Numbered from the stretch's first letter, positions 43,127 through 51,944 are shown. The stretch: 64,000 nt of DNA from BS150m-G50 sp964501185 [NCBI: uncultured Bacteroidia bacterium] (GCA_964501185.1 CAZCRT010000003.1:55354-119353), one strand, 5' to 3'. A program made the numbers and translations. The notes: generated by a model not told the origin, from the sequence alone.

Positions 43127-43698
43127 TGGAATTCTTTCTGATTTTCCTGTCCGCGGCGGTCGTCAACAACTTCGTGTTGAGTTATTTCCTCGGTATCTGC
43201 CCCTTTGTCGGTGTCTCCGGCAAAATCAGCAGCGCCGTCTCGATGGGGTTGGCCACAACTTTTGTCATGACTATGACCGCAATGGTCACCTGGCTGATCA
43301 AGCACTTTATTCTGGTGCCGTTGAATATCGAATTCCTGGAGACGGTGTCGTTCATTCTGGTGATAGCCTCGCTGGTGCAGTTCGTCGAGATGGTGATTAA
43401 AAAGGTGAGTCAGCCGCTTTACCGCACCCTCGGTATTTTCCTGCCGCTGATTACAACCAACTGTGCCATCATGGGACTGGCGCTTTTCATCCAGCTTCGT
43501 GAATACAGTTTCATCGAGGGATTGATTTACGGTATCGGTGCTGGTGCCGGTTTCACACTGGCGATTTCGCTGATGGCCGGTATCCGTGAGGAGCTGGAGC
43601 TGGCTGCCGTTCCCCGCAGTCTGCAGGGAGCCGGTATCACAATGATTGTCGCCGGTATTATGGCGATGGCTTTCATGGGTTTTGCAGGTATGATTTAG
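43126..43698 (+). CDS. rnfA: Rnf complex subunit A
   Basis: RnfA pairs with RnfE in the membrane core. The 190-residue protein has six helices and near-invariant blocks: VNNFVLSYFLGICPFVGVSG at the N-terminus with the conserved Cys, GLATTFVMTMTAMVTW near residue 40, LPLITTNCAIMGLALF near 105 with the second conserved Cys, and GAGAGFTLAISLMAGIREEL near 145. Its ATG shares one base with the rnfE stop (TGATG). Length and motifs are fully normal. Confidence 0.97.
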   Translation: MEFFLIFLSAAVVNNFVLSYFLGICPFVGVSGKISSAVSMGLATTFVMTMTAMVTWLIKHFILVPLNIEFLETVSFILVIASLVQFVEMVIKKVSQPLYRTLGIFLPLITTNCAIMGLALFIQLREYSFIEGLIYGIGAGAGFTLAISLMAGIREELELAAVPRSLQGAGITMIVAGIMAMAFMGFAGMI

Positions 43699-43774
43699 CT
43701 GCTTTAAGCTGGTGGGAATCCCGCTGTTCCCAGAGCTGCTGTTTGGTGATGTTAAGGACGCAAGGAGTCGACGA

Positions 43775-44638
43775 ATGGATGCAACGCTGACCTTATCACT
43801 GTTGACCATGGGTGGATTGGGAATATTCTTTGCCGGAGCGCTGGCTATCGCCGACCGCAAGCTGCGCGTTGAAGAAGACCCCCGTATCAATGATGTGAAC
43901 GACGTGCTGCCTGGCGCCAACTGTGGTGCCTGTGGAGAGGCTGGCTGTCAGGCTTTTGCCGTCAGTGTAGTTGAGGGCCGTCAGGAGGTAAACGGTTGTC
44001 CGGTGGGCGGTGCGGATACTGCTGAAGCGGTTGCTCACGTCATGGGTGTAGATGCTGGTGATACAGTGAAGATCGTTGCCCGGGTGCACTGCCGTGGTGG
44101 TAAAGGGCTGGTCCAGGAAAAAGCAACTTACGACGGCCCGCAGAAATGCTCTGCGCGTGTACTGGTAGCCGGTGGTGAGCAGACATGCATGTGGGGTTGC
44201 GTCGGTGGTGGTGATTGCGTCGAAGCCTGTAATTTCGATGCTATCTTTATGAATGATGCCGGATTGCCGGAGATTATCGACGAACTCTGTACCGGCTGTG
44301 GAGCCTGCGCCCGCGCCTGCCCCCGTGATGTTATCGAAATGCATCCGATCACACGTGAACACTTTGTTTTCTGCCGCAGCCATGACGATCCTAAGACCTC
44401 CCGTAAGACCTGCAAGGTGGCCTGTATTGGTTGCGGTATCTGTACCCGCAAAGTTGAGGATTCCGCCTACATGGACAATGGCCTGGCGGTCATCGATTAT
44501 GAAAAGCTCAACCCGGCCATAGTGCCGTTCGAGAAATGCCCTACCGGCGCTATCGGCCCCTATACGAAATATACCCAGGTGCGAGCGGGACAGCTGCGTG
44601 GATCGCTTTCGTCACCCATGCCACAGCCACCAGCCTGA
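43775..44638 (+). CDS. rnfB: Rnf complex subunit B (ferredoxin-like)
   Basis: RnfB takes electrons from reduced ferredoxin. ATG 43775 is preceded by AAGGAG at good spacing and puts a membrane anchor at the N-terminus (LSLLTMGGLGIFFAGALAIA); the frame opens earlier at 43712 without such support. The 287-residue protein has the RnfB 4Fe-4S motif NCGACGEAGCQAFAVSV with a fourth Cys in NGCPVGG. It is followed by ferredoxin-type clusters CGCxGGGDCVEACNF-like (WGCVGGGDCVEACNF), CTGCGACARACPRD and CIGCGICTRKVED. It closes the Rnf operon before the RseC-like gene. The C-terminal region holds further cysteines near FEKCPTGAIG. Confidence 0.96.
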   Translation: MDATLTLSLLTMGGLGIFFAGALAIADRKLRVEEDPRINDVNDVLPGANCGACGEAGCQAFAVSVVEGRQEVNGCPVGGADTAEAVAHVMGVDAGDTVKIVARVHCRGGKGLVQEKATYDGPQKCSARVLVAGGEQTCMWGCVGGGDCVEACNFDAIFMNDAGLPEIIDELCTGCGACARACPRDVIEMHPITREHFVFCRSHDDPKTSRKTCKVACIGCGICTRKVEDSAYMDNGLAVIDYEKLNPAIVPFEKCPTGAIGPYTKYTQVRAGQLRGSLSSPMPQPPA

Positions 44639-44688
44639 TTTCCTGAGAGCGCTGTCATAAACAGACCAACATCATAGAAGAGCAGAAC

Positions 44689-45153
44689 ATGAGTAACCGG
44701 ACCAGAGGCGAACAACTCCATGAAGAGGGAATTGTGGTGGAGGTAGAAGATGGTGTTCAGCGTCGTGCCCGGGTGATGATGATTGCGGGTGAAGCCTGCG
44801 CTTCCTGTGCGGCTAATGTTATCTGCAAACCGGAGGATGCTGAACGACGCACACTGGAGGTCGCCGATCCGATAGGTGTTGAGCCCGGTGACAAGGTTGT
44901 TATTGCTGTGACCGGTGGCGCTGTGCTCAAGGCCAGTTTCCTGCTGTACGGCCTGCCGCTGGTGATGCTGGTTATCGGTGTGGCCGGTGGCATGTGGTTG
45001 ATGCCCTCCGAATTATCGGCCAGAGAGCCGGTCTCTTTTGCGCTTGGCCTGGGATTGGTCGCATTGTCGTTATGGGTCGTTCACCTGCGGGAACGGACAA
45101 GGCGAGCTGCCGGTCGAGAAGTTCTGCCGGCGACTATACTCAGAAGAGCTTGA
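44689..45153 (+). CDS. rseC: SoxR-reducing system / RseC family protein
   Basis: RseC/MucC-type proteins are small membrane proteins often encoded with Rnf/Rsx. The 154-residue protein has an N-terminal cytoplasmic segment with a cysteine cluster (GEACASCAANVICKPEDAE, near residue 37), then two membrane helices, LLYGLPLVMLVIGVAGGMWL and SFALGLGLVALSLWVVHL. In E. coli it helps Rsx keep SoxR reduced; no soxR is seen here, so a role in Rnf assembly or cluster insertion is more likely and is inference. It follows rnfB by 50 bp. The 268 bp downstream of it contain no recognisable element. Confidence 0.9.
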   Translation: MSNRTRGEQLHEEGIVVEVEDGVQRRARVMMIAGEACASCAANVICKPEDAERRTLEVADPIGVEPGDKVVIAVTGGAVLKASFLLYGLPLVMLVIGVAGGMWLMPSELSAREPVSFALGLGLVALSLWVVHLRERTRRAAGREVLPATILRRA

Positions 45154-45421
45154 CCCCCCGATTTACAACCACCACCCTGCAATATTGTTACAGCCCACTT
45201 ATTGGGCGAAAAAGTGCCAACTTCGACTTATCTCAGGTTGTTTTAGCACCCCATCTTATTGTTTCTTCGTGATATAACCTGGTCCGACCCCGGAAATATG
45301 TATCATATTGATCCTTATAGGTATACGAAAACCATCCTCTTACGATATCCGCTGGCATAAATGTTGCCTTTCATTGCCATGTTCGGTAGTCAAAAAATGA
45401 CTCATACAAGGAGACTTTATA

Positions 45422-45847
45422 ATGCAAGTCACTGAAACTCAGGGTTTTAACCCTCAGGAACTCATCTCTCAAATGCGGACTCAACCGCTCACCGAGGATC
45501 AGATCGCGGCAACAAAGGACATTCTTGCCAAGTATGACCCGGAAAACTTTTCCAATGCTGACCGGGCGGCAATGCGCAAGGACATGAGGATGGCAGCACT
45601 TCCCCCCTCTCAGGAGCTGTTTCAGATGATTGAGGACGGTGGGTTTACCCGACCGGTTGGTAAAGGCGCACTGCGGGGTGGTGTGATTTCAAACGCTGCC
45701 CGCAACAAGCACACTACATTGATGGAATCATTGCAGGCGTTCAGAGATGGTAAAATCACTGACGAGGAATTTGCCACTGAAGTGGAGCGGGTTAAGGATC
45801 AGCTCGGTGTTTCGATCGGTGAGATGATCGATAATACAATAGGGTAG
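45422..45847 (+). CDS. Hypothetical soluble helical protein
   Basis: The 141-residue protein has no signal peptide or membrane segment and is rich in charged residues and predicted helices. It begins MQVTETQGFNPQELISQMRT and contains PLTEDQIAATKDILAKYDPE and, near its end, FRDGKITDEEFATEVERVKD, which has a loosely EF-hand-like spacing (D-x-K-x-T-D-E-E-F) but is not a full calcium loop. A strong AAGGAG lies 8 bases before ATG 45422. It has its own intergenic space on both sides, so it is probably a single-gene unit. I recognise no family. Confidence 0.65.
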   Translation: MQVTETQGFNPQELISQMRTQPLTEDQIAATKDILAKYDPENFSNADRAAMRKDMRMAALPPSQELFQMIEDGGFTRPVGKGALRGGVISNAARNKHTTLMESLQAFRDGKITDEEFATEVERVKDQLGVSIGEMIDNTIG

Positions 45848-45958
45848 CGGCACTCGTTACCTGTTTTCAGATTTAATACCCGAAGCTGAGACCTGTTTCC
45901 TGAGAGATGGTTTCAGCAGACAGGTATATTACTTCCGCACCCGTGGCAGGTGCAACAG

Positions 45959-46573
45959 CTATTTCCCGGGGAAATAGAAGCGCATAAAGACCTTGGTCAC
46001 CGTTGACTGATCTTCTTCGTGCGTTGTGTACCAATCATCGTCATCTTCTGTTTTGCTATCCAGCAGGTACTTCACGCCTAACTCTCCACCCAGACTGAAA
46101 ATCTCTGAGAAAAAGTATTCTCCCCCAAAAGTCGGCGTCAGTAGAGTTTCCCAGTATTGAAACTTATCATCGTGCAGGGGGTCCTCATAGGTTCTAACGC
46201 TCTTGCGATGATTTCGAGTCAATCTGATGCCGCCATAAAAGTGCGTTCTGGCTCGTTCAAGGACACCGAATAGACCTATCTCAAGCTTTACTACTTCATA
46301 GACGTATGTATAGTCGGGATTCTTGTCCTTGTCTTTGTAGAAAAACAGCGCAGGTTCGATCATGAACCTGTCGCCCAGCTGGATAGGAAAATAGAGGGGA
46401 ATCTGTTCTCCGAAATAGTAGATATCTGACCAGTAGTAAGGCACCTGAATACCTATACCAACACGAATATCCTTCCATGATCTGGTTTCCTCTTCGCTAT
46501 CTTCCTGAGCCAGTACCGGGCTGGAAACAGCCATTATGGAGACAACCAGCAGTGTGAACAGGTAGCGTATCAT
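45959..46573 (-). CDS. Predicted outer-membrane beta-barrel protein
   Basis: The 204-residue protein has a signal peptide (MIRYLFTLLVVSIMAVSSPVL, cut after AxA-like VLA) and a mature part of amphipathic strands ending in an aromatic-rich VFMRFYFPGK, as usual for barrel C-termini. Regions such as LEIGLFGVLERARTHFYGGI and FGGEYFFSEIFSLGGELGVK suggest an eight-stranded barrel of the OmpW/OmpA-like size class. AAGGAG precedes ATG 46573. The next minus-strand gene upstream is another outer-membrane barrel, so the two may form one transcript. The function is unknown. Confidence 0.75.
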   Translation of the reverse strand: MIRYLFTLLVVSIMAVSSPVLAQEDSEEETRSWKDIRVGIGIQVPYYWSDIYYFGEQIPLYFPIQLGDRFMIEPALFFYKDKDKNPDYTYVYEVVKLEIGLFGVLERARTHFYGGIRLTRNHRKSVRTYEDPLHDDKFQYWETLLTPTFGGEYFFSEIFSLGGELGVKYLLDSKTEDDDDWYTTHEEDQSTVTKVFMRFYFPGK

Positions 46574-46627
46574 TATATACTCCTTATGATTCAGTGGGAA
46601 ACATGTATTCCAGTCCTGTTTAACAAA

Positions 46628-47830
46628 TCACTGTCCGAAACTTATCCCAATCTCCTGATACACGGTTCCACTAAACGCGTGATGTTTACCATCCCAGCTG
46701 CTGTAGTTGTAGAACAGATTGAACCGGGTTAAAAAGAGATTCAGATAGCGGTTCTGCTGCAGTTCTGGCAGATAGTCCAGATAACTTCTGATCCCCAGAG
46801 TCTGTACACCCCAGCCCCGTGTAGTAATACCGGAGTTCCGCCAGTCCTCATCAAAAATACCGGTGCGCCAGGTAATTATATCAGCGACTGTAAACTCCCT
46901 GCCAATATGACTTACGTCTCCACCATTGGTAATGGAGCTGAGAAACGGCTTATAGTCCCCATTCTCATCAAGCAGGATGATATCTCTGCCCCATGCAATA
47001 TGTACCCTGCCCAGGGGCAGTGTGTCTAATCGCCATTCAACAGCACAGGCCAGGCTCCAGCTGGCTGTGCGTGGCAGTGGATCAGCGTGTGCCACATCAA
47101 CATAGTAGATATCCTGGTTACTGATGAAGTTCTCCGCAACCTGCATACCGAGATCCAGGCTGACGTTACCGTCTGACGATTGCAGGATTCGGGATGTTGC
47201 ACTCAGCCCCCAGTCCCAGCATGTTGCCTGCCCCGCATGTGCCACCTGACTTCCTACCTGAACCCCGGTAGCCAGATTGCTGTAAACAAAATCCAGACCC
47301 CAACCGGCATTCAAAGTCGTCTGGTTCAGCCAGTTCCGCTGCCACTGTTCTCTCCAGCTGATGCCGAAGCGAAGTGCCCGCGCCCTGTCCCAGCTTTCAA
47401 TCGTTCCCATGGTGTTTCCGTTCTCATCTGTCCATGGTTGTGCGCCCATATCGAACAGGATACTATAGAAACTGAAGCTGAAAAGCAGACTGTTGACTCC
47501 AGGGCAATTCATCGGTAATCCGACCTGATACGCTTCCATGTCGTAGTACAGGTCGTCAAACCCCCACGATGGCAACCAATCTACCTTGAATCCATTGGTC
47601 AGACTGACACCGTGCTCAATGGAGGATCCTGGAAAGAAGTAGTTCTGGAAACTGTCGCTGAAGCTCAGGGGGGAGTAGGTTTGCCCCATACCGTTGGCAA
47701 CCGTTGACGGGGAGATTCTCAGGAAGAGTACGGCTGCCTGGCTGACAGTAGTCGCACTGGCTGTACTGTAGGCAACAATGAAGAGCAGCGCGGTAATTGC
47801 GATATTGAGGGATTGCTTGAGGGAGAACAC
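46628..47830 (-). CDS. PorV/UPF0164-like outer-membrane protein
   Basis: This 400-residue protein starts at GTG 47830 with GAGAGG upstream. It has a signal peptide (about residues 1-27), followed by AAVLFLRISPSTVANGMGQT near residue 32, the FLRIPxxxxAxGMG-like opening seen in PorV/UPF0164 barrels. The remainder is a FadL-like barrel with many Trp/Tyr strands ending in YQEIGISFGQ. PorV homologues shuttle type IX secretion substrates in Bacteroidota and also occur in other FCB-group lineages with unknown roles. No type IX secretion gene is visible in this window. The family call rests on the N-terminal motif. Confidence 0.65.
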   Translation of the reverse strand: MFSLKQSLNIAITALLFIVAYSTASATTVSQAAVLFLRISPSTVANGMGQTYSPLSFSDSFQNYFFPGSSIEHGVSLTNGFKVDWLPSWGFDDLYYDMEAYQVGLPMNCPGVNSLLFSFSFYSILFDMGAQPWTDENGNTMGTIESWDRARALRFGISWREQWQRNWLNQTTLNAGWGLDFVYSNLATGVQVGSQVAHAGQATCWDWGLSATSRILQSSDGNVSLDLGMQVAENFISNQDIYYVDVAHADPLPRTASWSLACAVEWRLDTLPLGRVHIAWGRDIILLDENGDYKPFLSSITNGGDVSHIGREFTVADIITWRTGIFDEDWRNSGITTRGWGVQTLGIRSYLDYLPELQQNRYLNLFLTRFNLFYNYSSWDGKHHAFSGTVYQEIGISFGQ

Positions 47831-47928
47831 TGGCGCCTCTCAGATATAGGTGTTTACTGGTCCTGGCAATATGCCGTCCACAGCCCCCGGATTTTAACCC
47901 GGGACGAAACAACGATAAGCTGTTGGAA

Positions 47929-48324
47929 TTACCTGTTCCTCCGGGCGCGCTTCCCGAAGTAAACAGACCAGAGTATAATCACACCTGCCAGAATCAGGGC
48001 CAGTGGTATCAGGGCTATCCCGAATGAGATCAGTTTCCCCAGGCTGCCAAGCAGCAGCAGCACACCGACCAGCACCCAGAATCCTTCTACCTGCAGTCCG
48101 GACATCTTGCGCGCCATCTGTACGCCCAGTGTTATAACACCAACACCCAGCATGCCAACACTTGCGCCGAGATTCAAACTGAAGACTATGCCGAGCCAGA
48201 TGAAGAACAGTGCCCAGCCGGTCATACTCATCTTATGGGCTTTTCTGGTCGCCTCGATATCGATTTCCTCTCCGAGCTCTTCGCCAAAGGTCTCTACGAA
48301 TTCATCCTGCTGTTTTTCATCCAT
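47929..48324 (-). CDS. Small four-helix membrane protein
   Basis: The 131-residue protein has an acidic N-terminal segment (MDEKQQDEFVETFGEELGEE) and four hydrophobic helices (ALFFIWLGIVFSLNLGASVG, MLGVGVITLGVQMAR, FWVLVGVLLLLGSLGKLI and IALIPLALILAGVIILWSVY), ending in a basic tail. The layout resembles the membrane module of LiaF/DUF5668-type proteins. GGGGAG lies 8 bases before ATG 48324. It lies between the PorV-like gene and the P-loop gene on the same strand and could be co-transcribed with either. The function is unknown. Confidence 0.65.
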   Translation of the reverse strand: MDEKQQDEFVETFGEELGEEIDIEATRKAHKMSMTGWALFFIWLGIVFSLNLGASVGMLGVGVITLGVQMARKMSGLQVEGFWVLVGVLLLLGSLGKLISFGIALIPLALILAGVIILWSVYFGKRARRNR

Positions 48325-48404
48325 GGAATAATCTCCCCGATTTCCATTTGTATCACATGCTGTTTCAAGCAGATCATCAGAGCAGGCGGACAGGTACTGT
48401 CAGC

Positions 48405-49400
48405 TCACCGCGCCAGCTTGTCGAAGGCTTCCTTCAGGCCACCGTGCAGTGCTGCTATCTCCGCTTCTTCCCATTTATCATTCCGGATAAAAGAGGTAAG
48501 ATCGTTACGGTTGTCAAAGCGCCCTACCGGCAGATTCCAGGAGCGCCAGACATAAACCTGCTCCCCTTTATCGTTCGTAACCAGCCGTGGACGACTGATT
48601 TCAACCGTATTCGGTTGACCGGACTGTTCGATCAGATACTCCATGTCATCCAGCCCGTACTCCCCGAGCATGACCTCCATCGGCACGGAGTGATGCAGGA
48701 TCGAAGACTGCCCGTCCGGTTTCCCCCGCTCGATGTTCTTGCGCCGGGAATCCTCCGGGGTAACCCAGACATAGAGAATGCTGGCCCGGTCCAGAATATC
48801 ATCTGAAAACTCACTGAGAGAATACTGATACCCCTGGGGAGGTGTCAGCGGGAAGGTGGCTCCATTGGTCCCGCCACGTGCAGCTTCGATGACAATAGTT
48901 TTCCCTTCCAGCCCACCGCTGCAGATCTGATTGCGATACTTCAATTCAGGAGCTATTTCCGCCTCCATCACTTCAGCGATTTCACCCCGAATCCGGTATG
49001 GCACTTCGCCCAGCGCCCTTGGCAGGCCAACTGTGGCATGTGCTGCGTCCAGTCGGTCAAAGAGCCATTGTGAGGCAGAGTGGGTTTCCACCGTACGCTG
49101 TGCCCGCAGGTCGTCATAGTCTTCGTTGAGCATATGCACCAGGGTTCCCCATTCGAAATTATCGATAAAGGGGCGGGTTGGCCCACGGAAAAACACATAG
49201 GGTTGCCCACGCAGCATCAGCTCGTCATCAATGCGGTGCATAAAGTGGACATAGGGATAATCATCCAGCTGGACTGTGGATCCCATGTGGAAATCGCTCT
49301 GACAGACATCGCCGGAGAGTCCATCCAGATATTTACGTACTTCTGATTTGCCGGAAGCTGGCAGAGCCAGCAGCAGCACGGTGTCGAGCAGTTTGGTCAC
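48405..49400 (-). CDS. Unrecognised P-loop NTPase
   Basis: GTG 49400, preceded by GGAGGA, gives 331 residues starting MTKLLDTVLLLALPASGKSE. The Walker A has the form A-x-x-x-x-G-K-S, with Ala in place of the first Gly, as in some polynucleotide-kinase-like or nucleoside-kinase proteins. An upstream ATG at 49427 lacks a ribosome site. Downstream, IVIEAARGGTNGATFPLTPP and ILYVWVTPEDSRRKNIERGK (near residues 180-225) may form a lid and a Walker B-like strand (LYVWV). The middle has Trp/Asp-rich segments such as SDFHMGSTVQLDDYPYVHFM. I do not know the family; a small-molecule kinase is one possibility. Confidence 0.6.
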   Translation of the reverse strand: MTKLLDTVLLLALPASGKSEVRKYLDGLSGDVCQSDFHMGSTVQLDDYPYVHFMHRIDDELMLRGQPYVFFRGPTRPFIDNFEWGTLVHMLNEDYDDLRAQRTVETHSASQWLFDRLDAAHATVGLPRALGEVPYRIRGEIAEVMEAEIAPELKYRNQICSGGLEGKTIVIEAARGGTNGATFPLTPPQGYQYSLSEFSDDILDRASILYVWVTPEDSRRKNIERGKPDGQSSILHHSVPMEVMLGEYGLDDMEYLIEQSGQPNTVEISRPRLVTNDKGEQVYVWRSWNLPVGRFDNRNDLTSFIRNDKWEEAEIAALHGGLKEAFDKLAR

Positions 49401-49642
49401 AATTCCTCCAGTGGATTGGGTCATCATTACTAGCAGGTATACCCCGTTTCACTGTTTTTAACAGGGTCGTGTTCATGTAGAGAAATTAAGGGTGGTGGGA
49501 AATAACAGCAAGTGTATTCGGGTAAAGAGGAGGTGCCAGGGTGCTTGAGGAGATGCTTGACTGGTTCGAATAATACGCTTGCCAGCTTCTCCGCCCCGGA
49601 CAGGGAGAACAGGTCAAGTAATAACAACCGCTGTACTGTTTA

Positions 49643-50770
49643 TCAGGCCAGTTTAAGCAAACGGCTTTGATCGACATCATCTTCAGAGAAAGAATCCGCT
49701 ATTTCGATTACTTCGTCGATCGATTTGAGAAAATGCCTGACAAGTTCTGGATCCAGATGCCTGCCAGCGGAATCACGCAATATCTCCAGCGTCTCCTCAA
49801 TGCTGTAAGCGCGTTTGTATATCCGCTTCGACATCAACGCATCGAACACGTCCGCCACTGCCACAATGCGTCCGACCAGAGGTATCTCCTCAGCCAGCAG
49901 GCCTACCGGATAGCCGGATCCATCCCACCACTCATGATGGGATATTGCGATAGTCTGTGCCATCTTGATCAGATCCGAATCTGAATCAGCCAGGATGCGG
50001 GCACCGATTTCAGTATGCTGTTTCATGATACTGAACTCCTCCTGCGTTAGCCTGGCAGGCTTGAGTAGAATGTTATCGGGAATGCCGAGTTTGCCCACAT
50101 CATGCATGGGGCTGGCATGACGAACAAGCCTTACATCAGTTTCAGAAAACCCGCAACGCTTTGCCAACAACTCGGAGTAGCGGCTCATCCGTTTAATATG
50201 ATTGCTGGTCTCGTTGTCCCGGTACTCCGCTGCTACGGAAAGCCTGTACACGGAATCATAATAAGTCTGCTCGATCCGTTTCTGGGTAGTCTGCAAATCC
50301 CCCACAACCTGCTCCAGTTCCTTGGTGCGGGCAATTACACGCCGTTCCAGAGTTTCATTGCTGTGCAGCAGGTCGTCCTGGTAGCGCTTGATCAGGAGTA
50401 GATTTCTCACCCGGATGTAAACTTCGGTAAGATCAAACGGTTTGAAAATAAAGTCCTCGGCGCCCAGCTTTAATCCAGCCACCCGGTTGCGTGTATCAGC
50501 CAGCCCCGTCAAAAACACGATGGGGATAAATTCTGTGTGGGAATCGGCTTTTAACCGTTTGCAGACTTCATAACCATCCATCTCCGGCATCACAATATCA
50601 AGCAACACCAGATCCGGCTGAAACTCGGCCACTTTTTGAAGCGCCTCTAATCCGTTTACCGCACATTCTACGATATATCCTTTGCTCTGCAGGAAATCCT
50701 GCAACATTTCCGCATTGGCAACAGCGTCCTCAACCACCAATATGCGATTGGACGGAGACGATTCAATCAT
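49643..50770 (-). CDS. Response regulator with HD-GYP domain
   Basis: The 375-residue protein has an N-terminal receiver domain (ILVVEDAVANAEMLQDFL, phospho-acceptor Asp in VLLDIVMPEMDGYEVCK near residue 58, and KPFDLTEVYIRVR), a short coiled coil (145-180) and an HD-GYP domain. The last has HASPMHDVGKLGIPDNILLK near residue 235 and ISHHEWWDGSGYPVGLLAEE near 285, with GYP intact. HD-GYP enzymes hydrolyse cyclic di-GMP, so this protein probably links a phosphorelay to c-di-GMP turnover. No histidine kinase is adjacent. AAGGTAA precedes ATG 50770. Confidence 0.94.
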   Translation of the reverse strand: MIESSPSNRILVVEDAVANAEMLQDFLQSKGYIVECAVNGLEALQKVAEFQPDLVLLDIVMPEMDGYEVCKRLKADSHTEFIPIVFLTGLADTRNRVAGLKLGAEDFIFKPFDLTEVYIRVRNLLLIKRYQDDLLHSNETLERRVIARTKELEQVVGDLQTTQKRIEQTYYDSVYRLSVAAEYRDNETSNHIKRMSRYSELLAKRCGFSETDVRLVRHASPMHDVGKLGIPDNILLKPARLTQEEFSIMKQHTEIGARILADSDSDLIKMAQTIAISHHEWWDGSGYPVGLLAEEIPLVGRIVAVADVFDALMSKRIYKRAYSIEETLEILRDSAGRHLDPELVRHFLKSIDEVIEIADSFSEDDVDQSRLLKLA

Positions 50771-51110
50771 ACTATTTACCTTGCTAAACCAGCCTGTAGA
50801 TCGACCGGGATTTGATTTGTCCCCCTATCAACTTTGATTATCGACATCAGCAGTTGCCATCTTCATAACCACCAGGCCGTTTTTTAATTTCTGTGCGGGC
50901 GACAGATGTATGCGGAGTAAGCTGTGAAAATGCCAACTCCTTTCCGTGATCGCTGTTTTCTACCGGGAAACCGGGGCAGGCATTATTTTACTTGAGAGAG
51001 TATCGGGTCAACCTGTAAATTGTTTCTTCACCAGCAGTCGGTTCTCATCACAACTGACTTACAATTGCACCTGAACGGGAACTGTTCCCGGTTAAGCTTA
51101 AGGAAATCTC
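50771..51110. promoter_or_regulatory. Divergent intergenic region upstream of nfnA
   Basis: These 340 bp lie between the HD-GYP regulator (minus) and nfnA (plus). A perfect 15-bp palindrome at 51076-51090 and a TTAAGCTTAA palindrome at 51092-51101 immediately precede the AAGGA ribosome site of nfnA. No clear -35/-10 pair, tRNA or riboswitch was recognised in the rest. Confidence 0.4.
51076..51090. promoter_or_regulatory. Palindrome CGGGAACTGTTCCCG, candidate operator
   Basis: The arms CGGGAAC and GTTCCCG are perfectly complementary around a single T. It sits 20 bases before the nfnA start and next to a second palindrome. The one-base centre excludes a stable hairpin and suits a DNA-binding dimer. 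It is not the TTGTGA-type Rex site nor a GAAC-N4-GTTC SOS box. Confidence 0.4.
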
Positions 51111-51944
51111 ATGTTCAAAATCACTCAGGCCCGCTTTCTTTCTGATGATGTGAAGCACTTTTTCATCGACGCTCCCAAAATCGCCCGTAAGCAACAACCG
51201 GGGCAGTTTGTCATCATTCGTGTGGATGAAACCGGCGAGCGGATTCCGTTGACTATCGCCGGTGGAAATCCCGAGGAGGGCACGATCGAGCTGATTGTAC
51301 AGGGAATAGGCAAGACTACCCGCCTGCTGAATCAGCTGGAAGCGGGTGACGAGATACGAGATCTGGTTGGCCCTCTGGGACTGGCTTCCGAACTCGAGAA
51401 TTTTGGCCATGCTGTTGTTATAGGTGGTGGTGTGGGAACCGCGATCGCTTATCCCACAGCTGTCGGCCTCAAGAAAGCCGGCAACAGGGTCAGCGCCATC
51501 ATTGGCGCCCGTACTCACGATCTGGTCATTCTCGAAAAAGAGATGGAAGCACAGGTTGATGAGACTTACATCTGCACAGATGATGGCAGTTACGGCATCC
51601 ATGGCTTCGTCACCCAGAAGCTGCAGGAGATGATCGATTCCGGCGAGCAGATTGACTATGTACTCGCTATCGGCCCCATTCCGATGATGAAATTCGTCGC
51701 CGAGATAACCCGTAAGCATGGTATCAAGACTGTGGTCAGTTTGAATCCGATCATGGTGGATGGTACCGGTATGTGCGGTGGCTGCCGGGTTACTGCAGGT
51801 GGAGAGACGAAGTTTGCCTGTGTTGATGGGCCGGAATTTGATGGCCACGAAGTTGATTTCGAAGAACTTACCATGCGGAATCAAACCTACTTCCATGAAG
51901 AGAAATGCTCCCTGGACAGTTTCATCGAAACATTGGACAGGTAG
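51111..51944 (+). CDS. Sulfide/dihydroorotate-dehydrogenase-like FAD/NAD-binding subunit (NfnA/SudB-like)
   Basis: The 277-residue protein has an FAD-binding domain (ARKQQPGQFVIIRVDETGER, then RIPLTIAG), an NAD-binding domain (AVVIGGGVGTAIAYPTAVGL near residue 105) and a C-terminal 2Fe-2S cluster site GMCGGCRVTAGGETKFACVD near residue 222. This is the small subunit partner of GltA-like flavoproteins, as in NfnAB (NADH-dependent ferredoxin:NADP oxidoreductase) or SudBA. The large-subunit gene follows 47 bp downstream. With Rnf in the same window, a role in balancing NADH, NADPH and ferredoxin is likely. NfnAB versus sulfide dehydrogenase cannot be decided from sequence alone. Confidence 0.9.
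   Translation: MFKITQARFLSDDVKHFFIDAPKIARKQQPGQFVIIRVDETGERIPLTIAGGNPEEGTIELIVQGIGKTTRLLNQLEAGDEIRDLVGPLGLASELENFGHAVVIGGGVGTAIAYPTAVGLKKAGNRVSAIIGARTHDLVILEKEMEAQVDETYICTDDGSYGIHGFVTQKLQEMIDSGEQIDYVLAIGPIPMMKFVAEITRKHGIKTVVSLNPIMVDGTGMCGGCRVTAGGETKFACVDGPEFDGHEVDFEELTMRNQTYFHEEKCSLDSFIETLDR

Noticed and set aside
42478-43920. Long minus-strand open frame over rnfE, rnfA and rnfB
   Set aside because: It is antisense to three well-conserved Rnf genes, is low-complexity in Ser/Thr/Arg, and has no recognisable motif or ribosome site.
45848-45958. ACCTGT/ACAGGT hairpin between two convergent genes as a bidirectional terminator
   Set aside because: The 6-bp arms enclose a long loop with no T-run on either side; too weak to call.
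49557-49620. Imperfect inverted repeat TTGACTGGTTC/GAACAGGTCAA with an inner TTCTCC/GGAGAA hairpin downstream of the HD-GYP gene
   Set aside because: Arms match only 9 of 11 and no T-run follows on the minus strand, so a terminator call is not supported.
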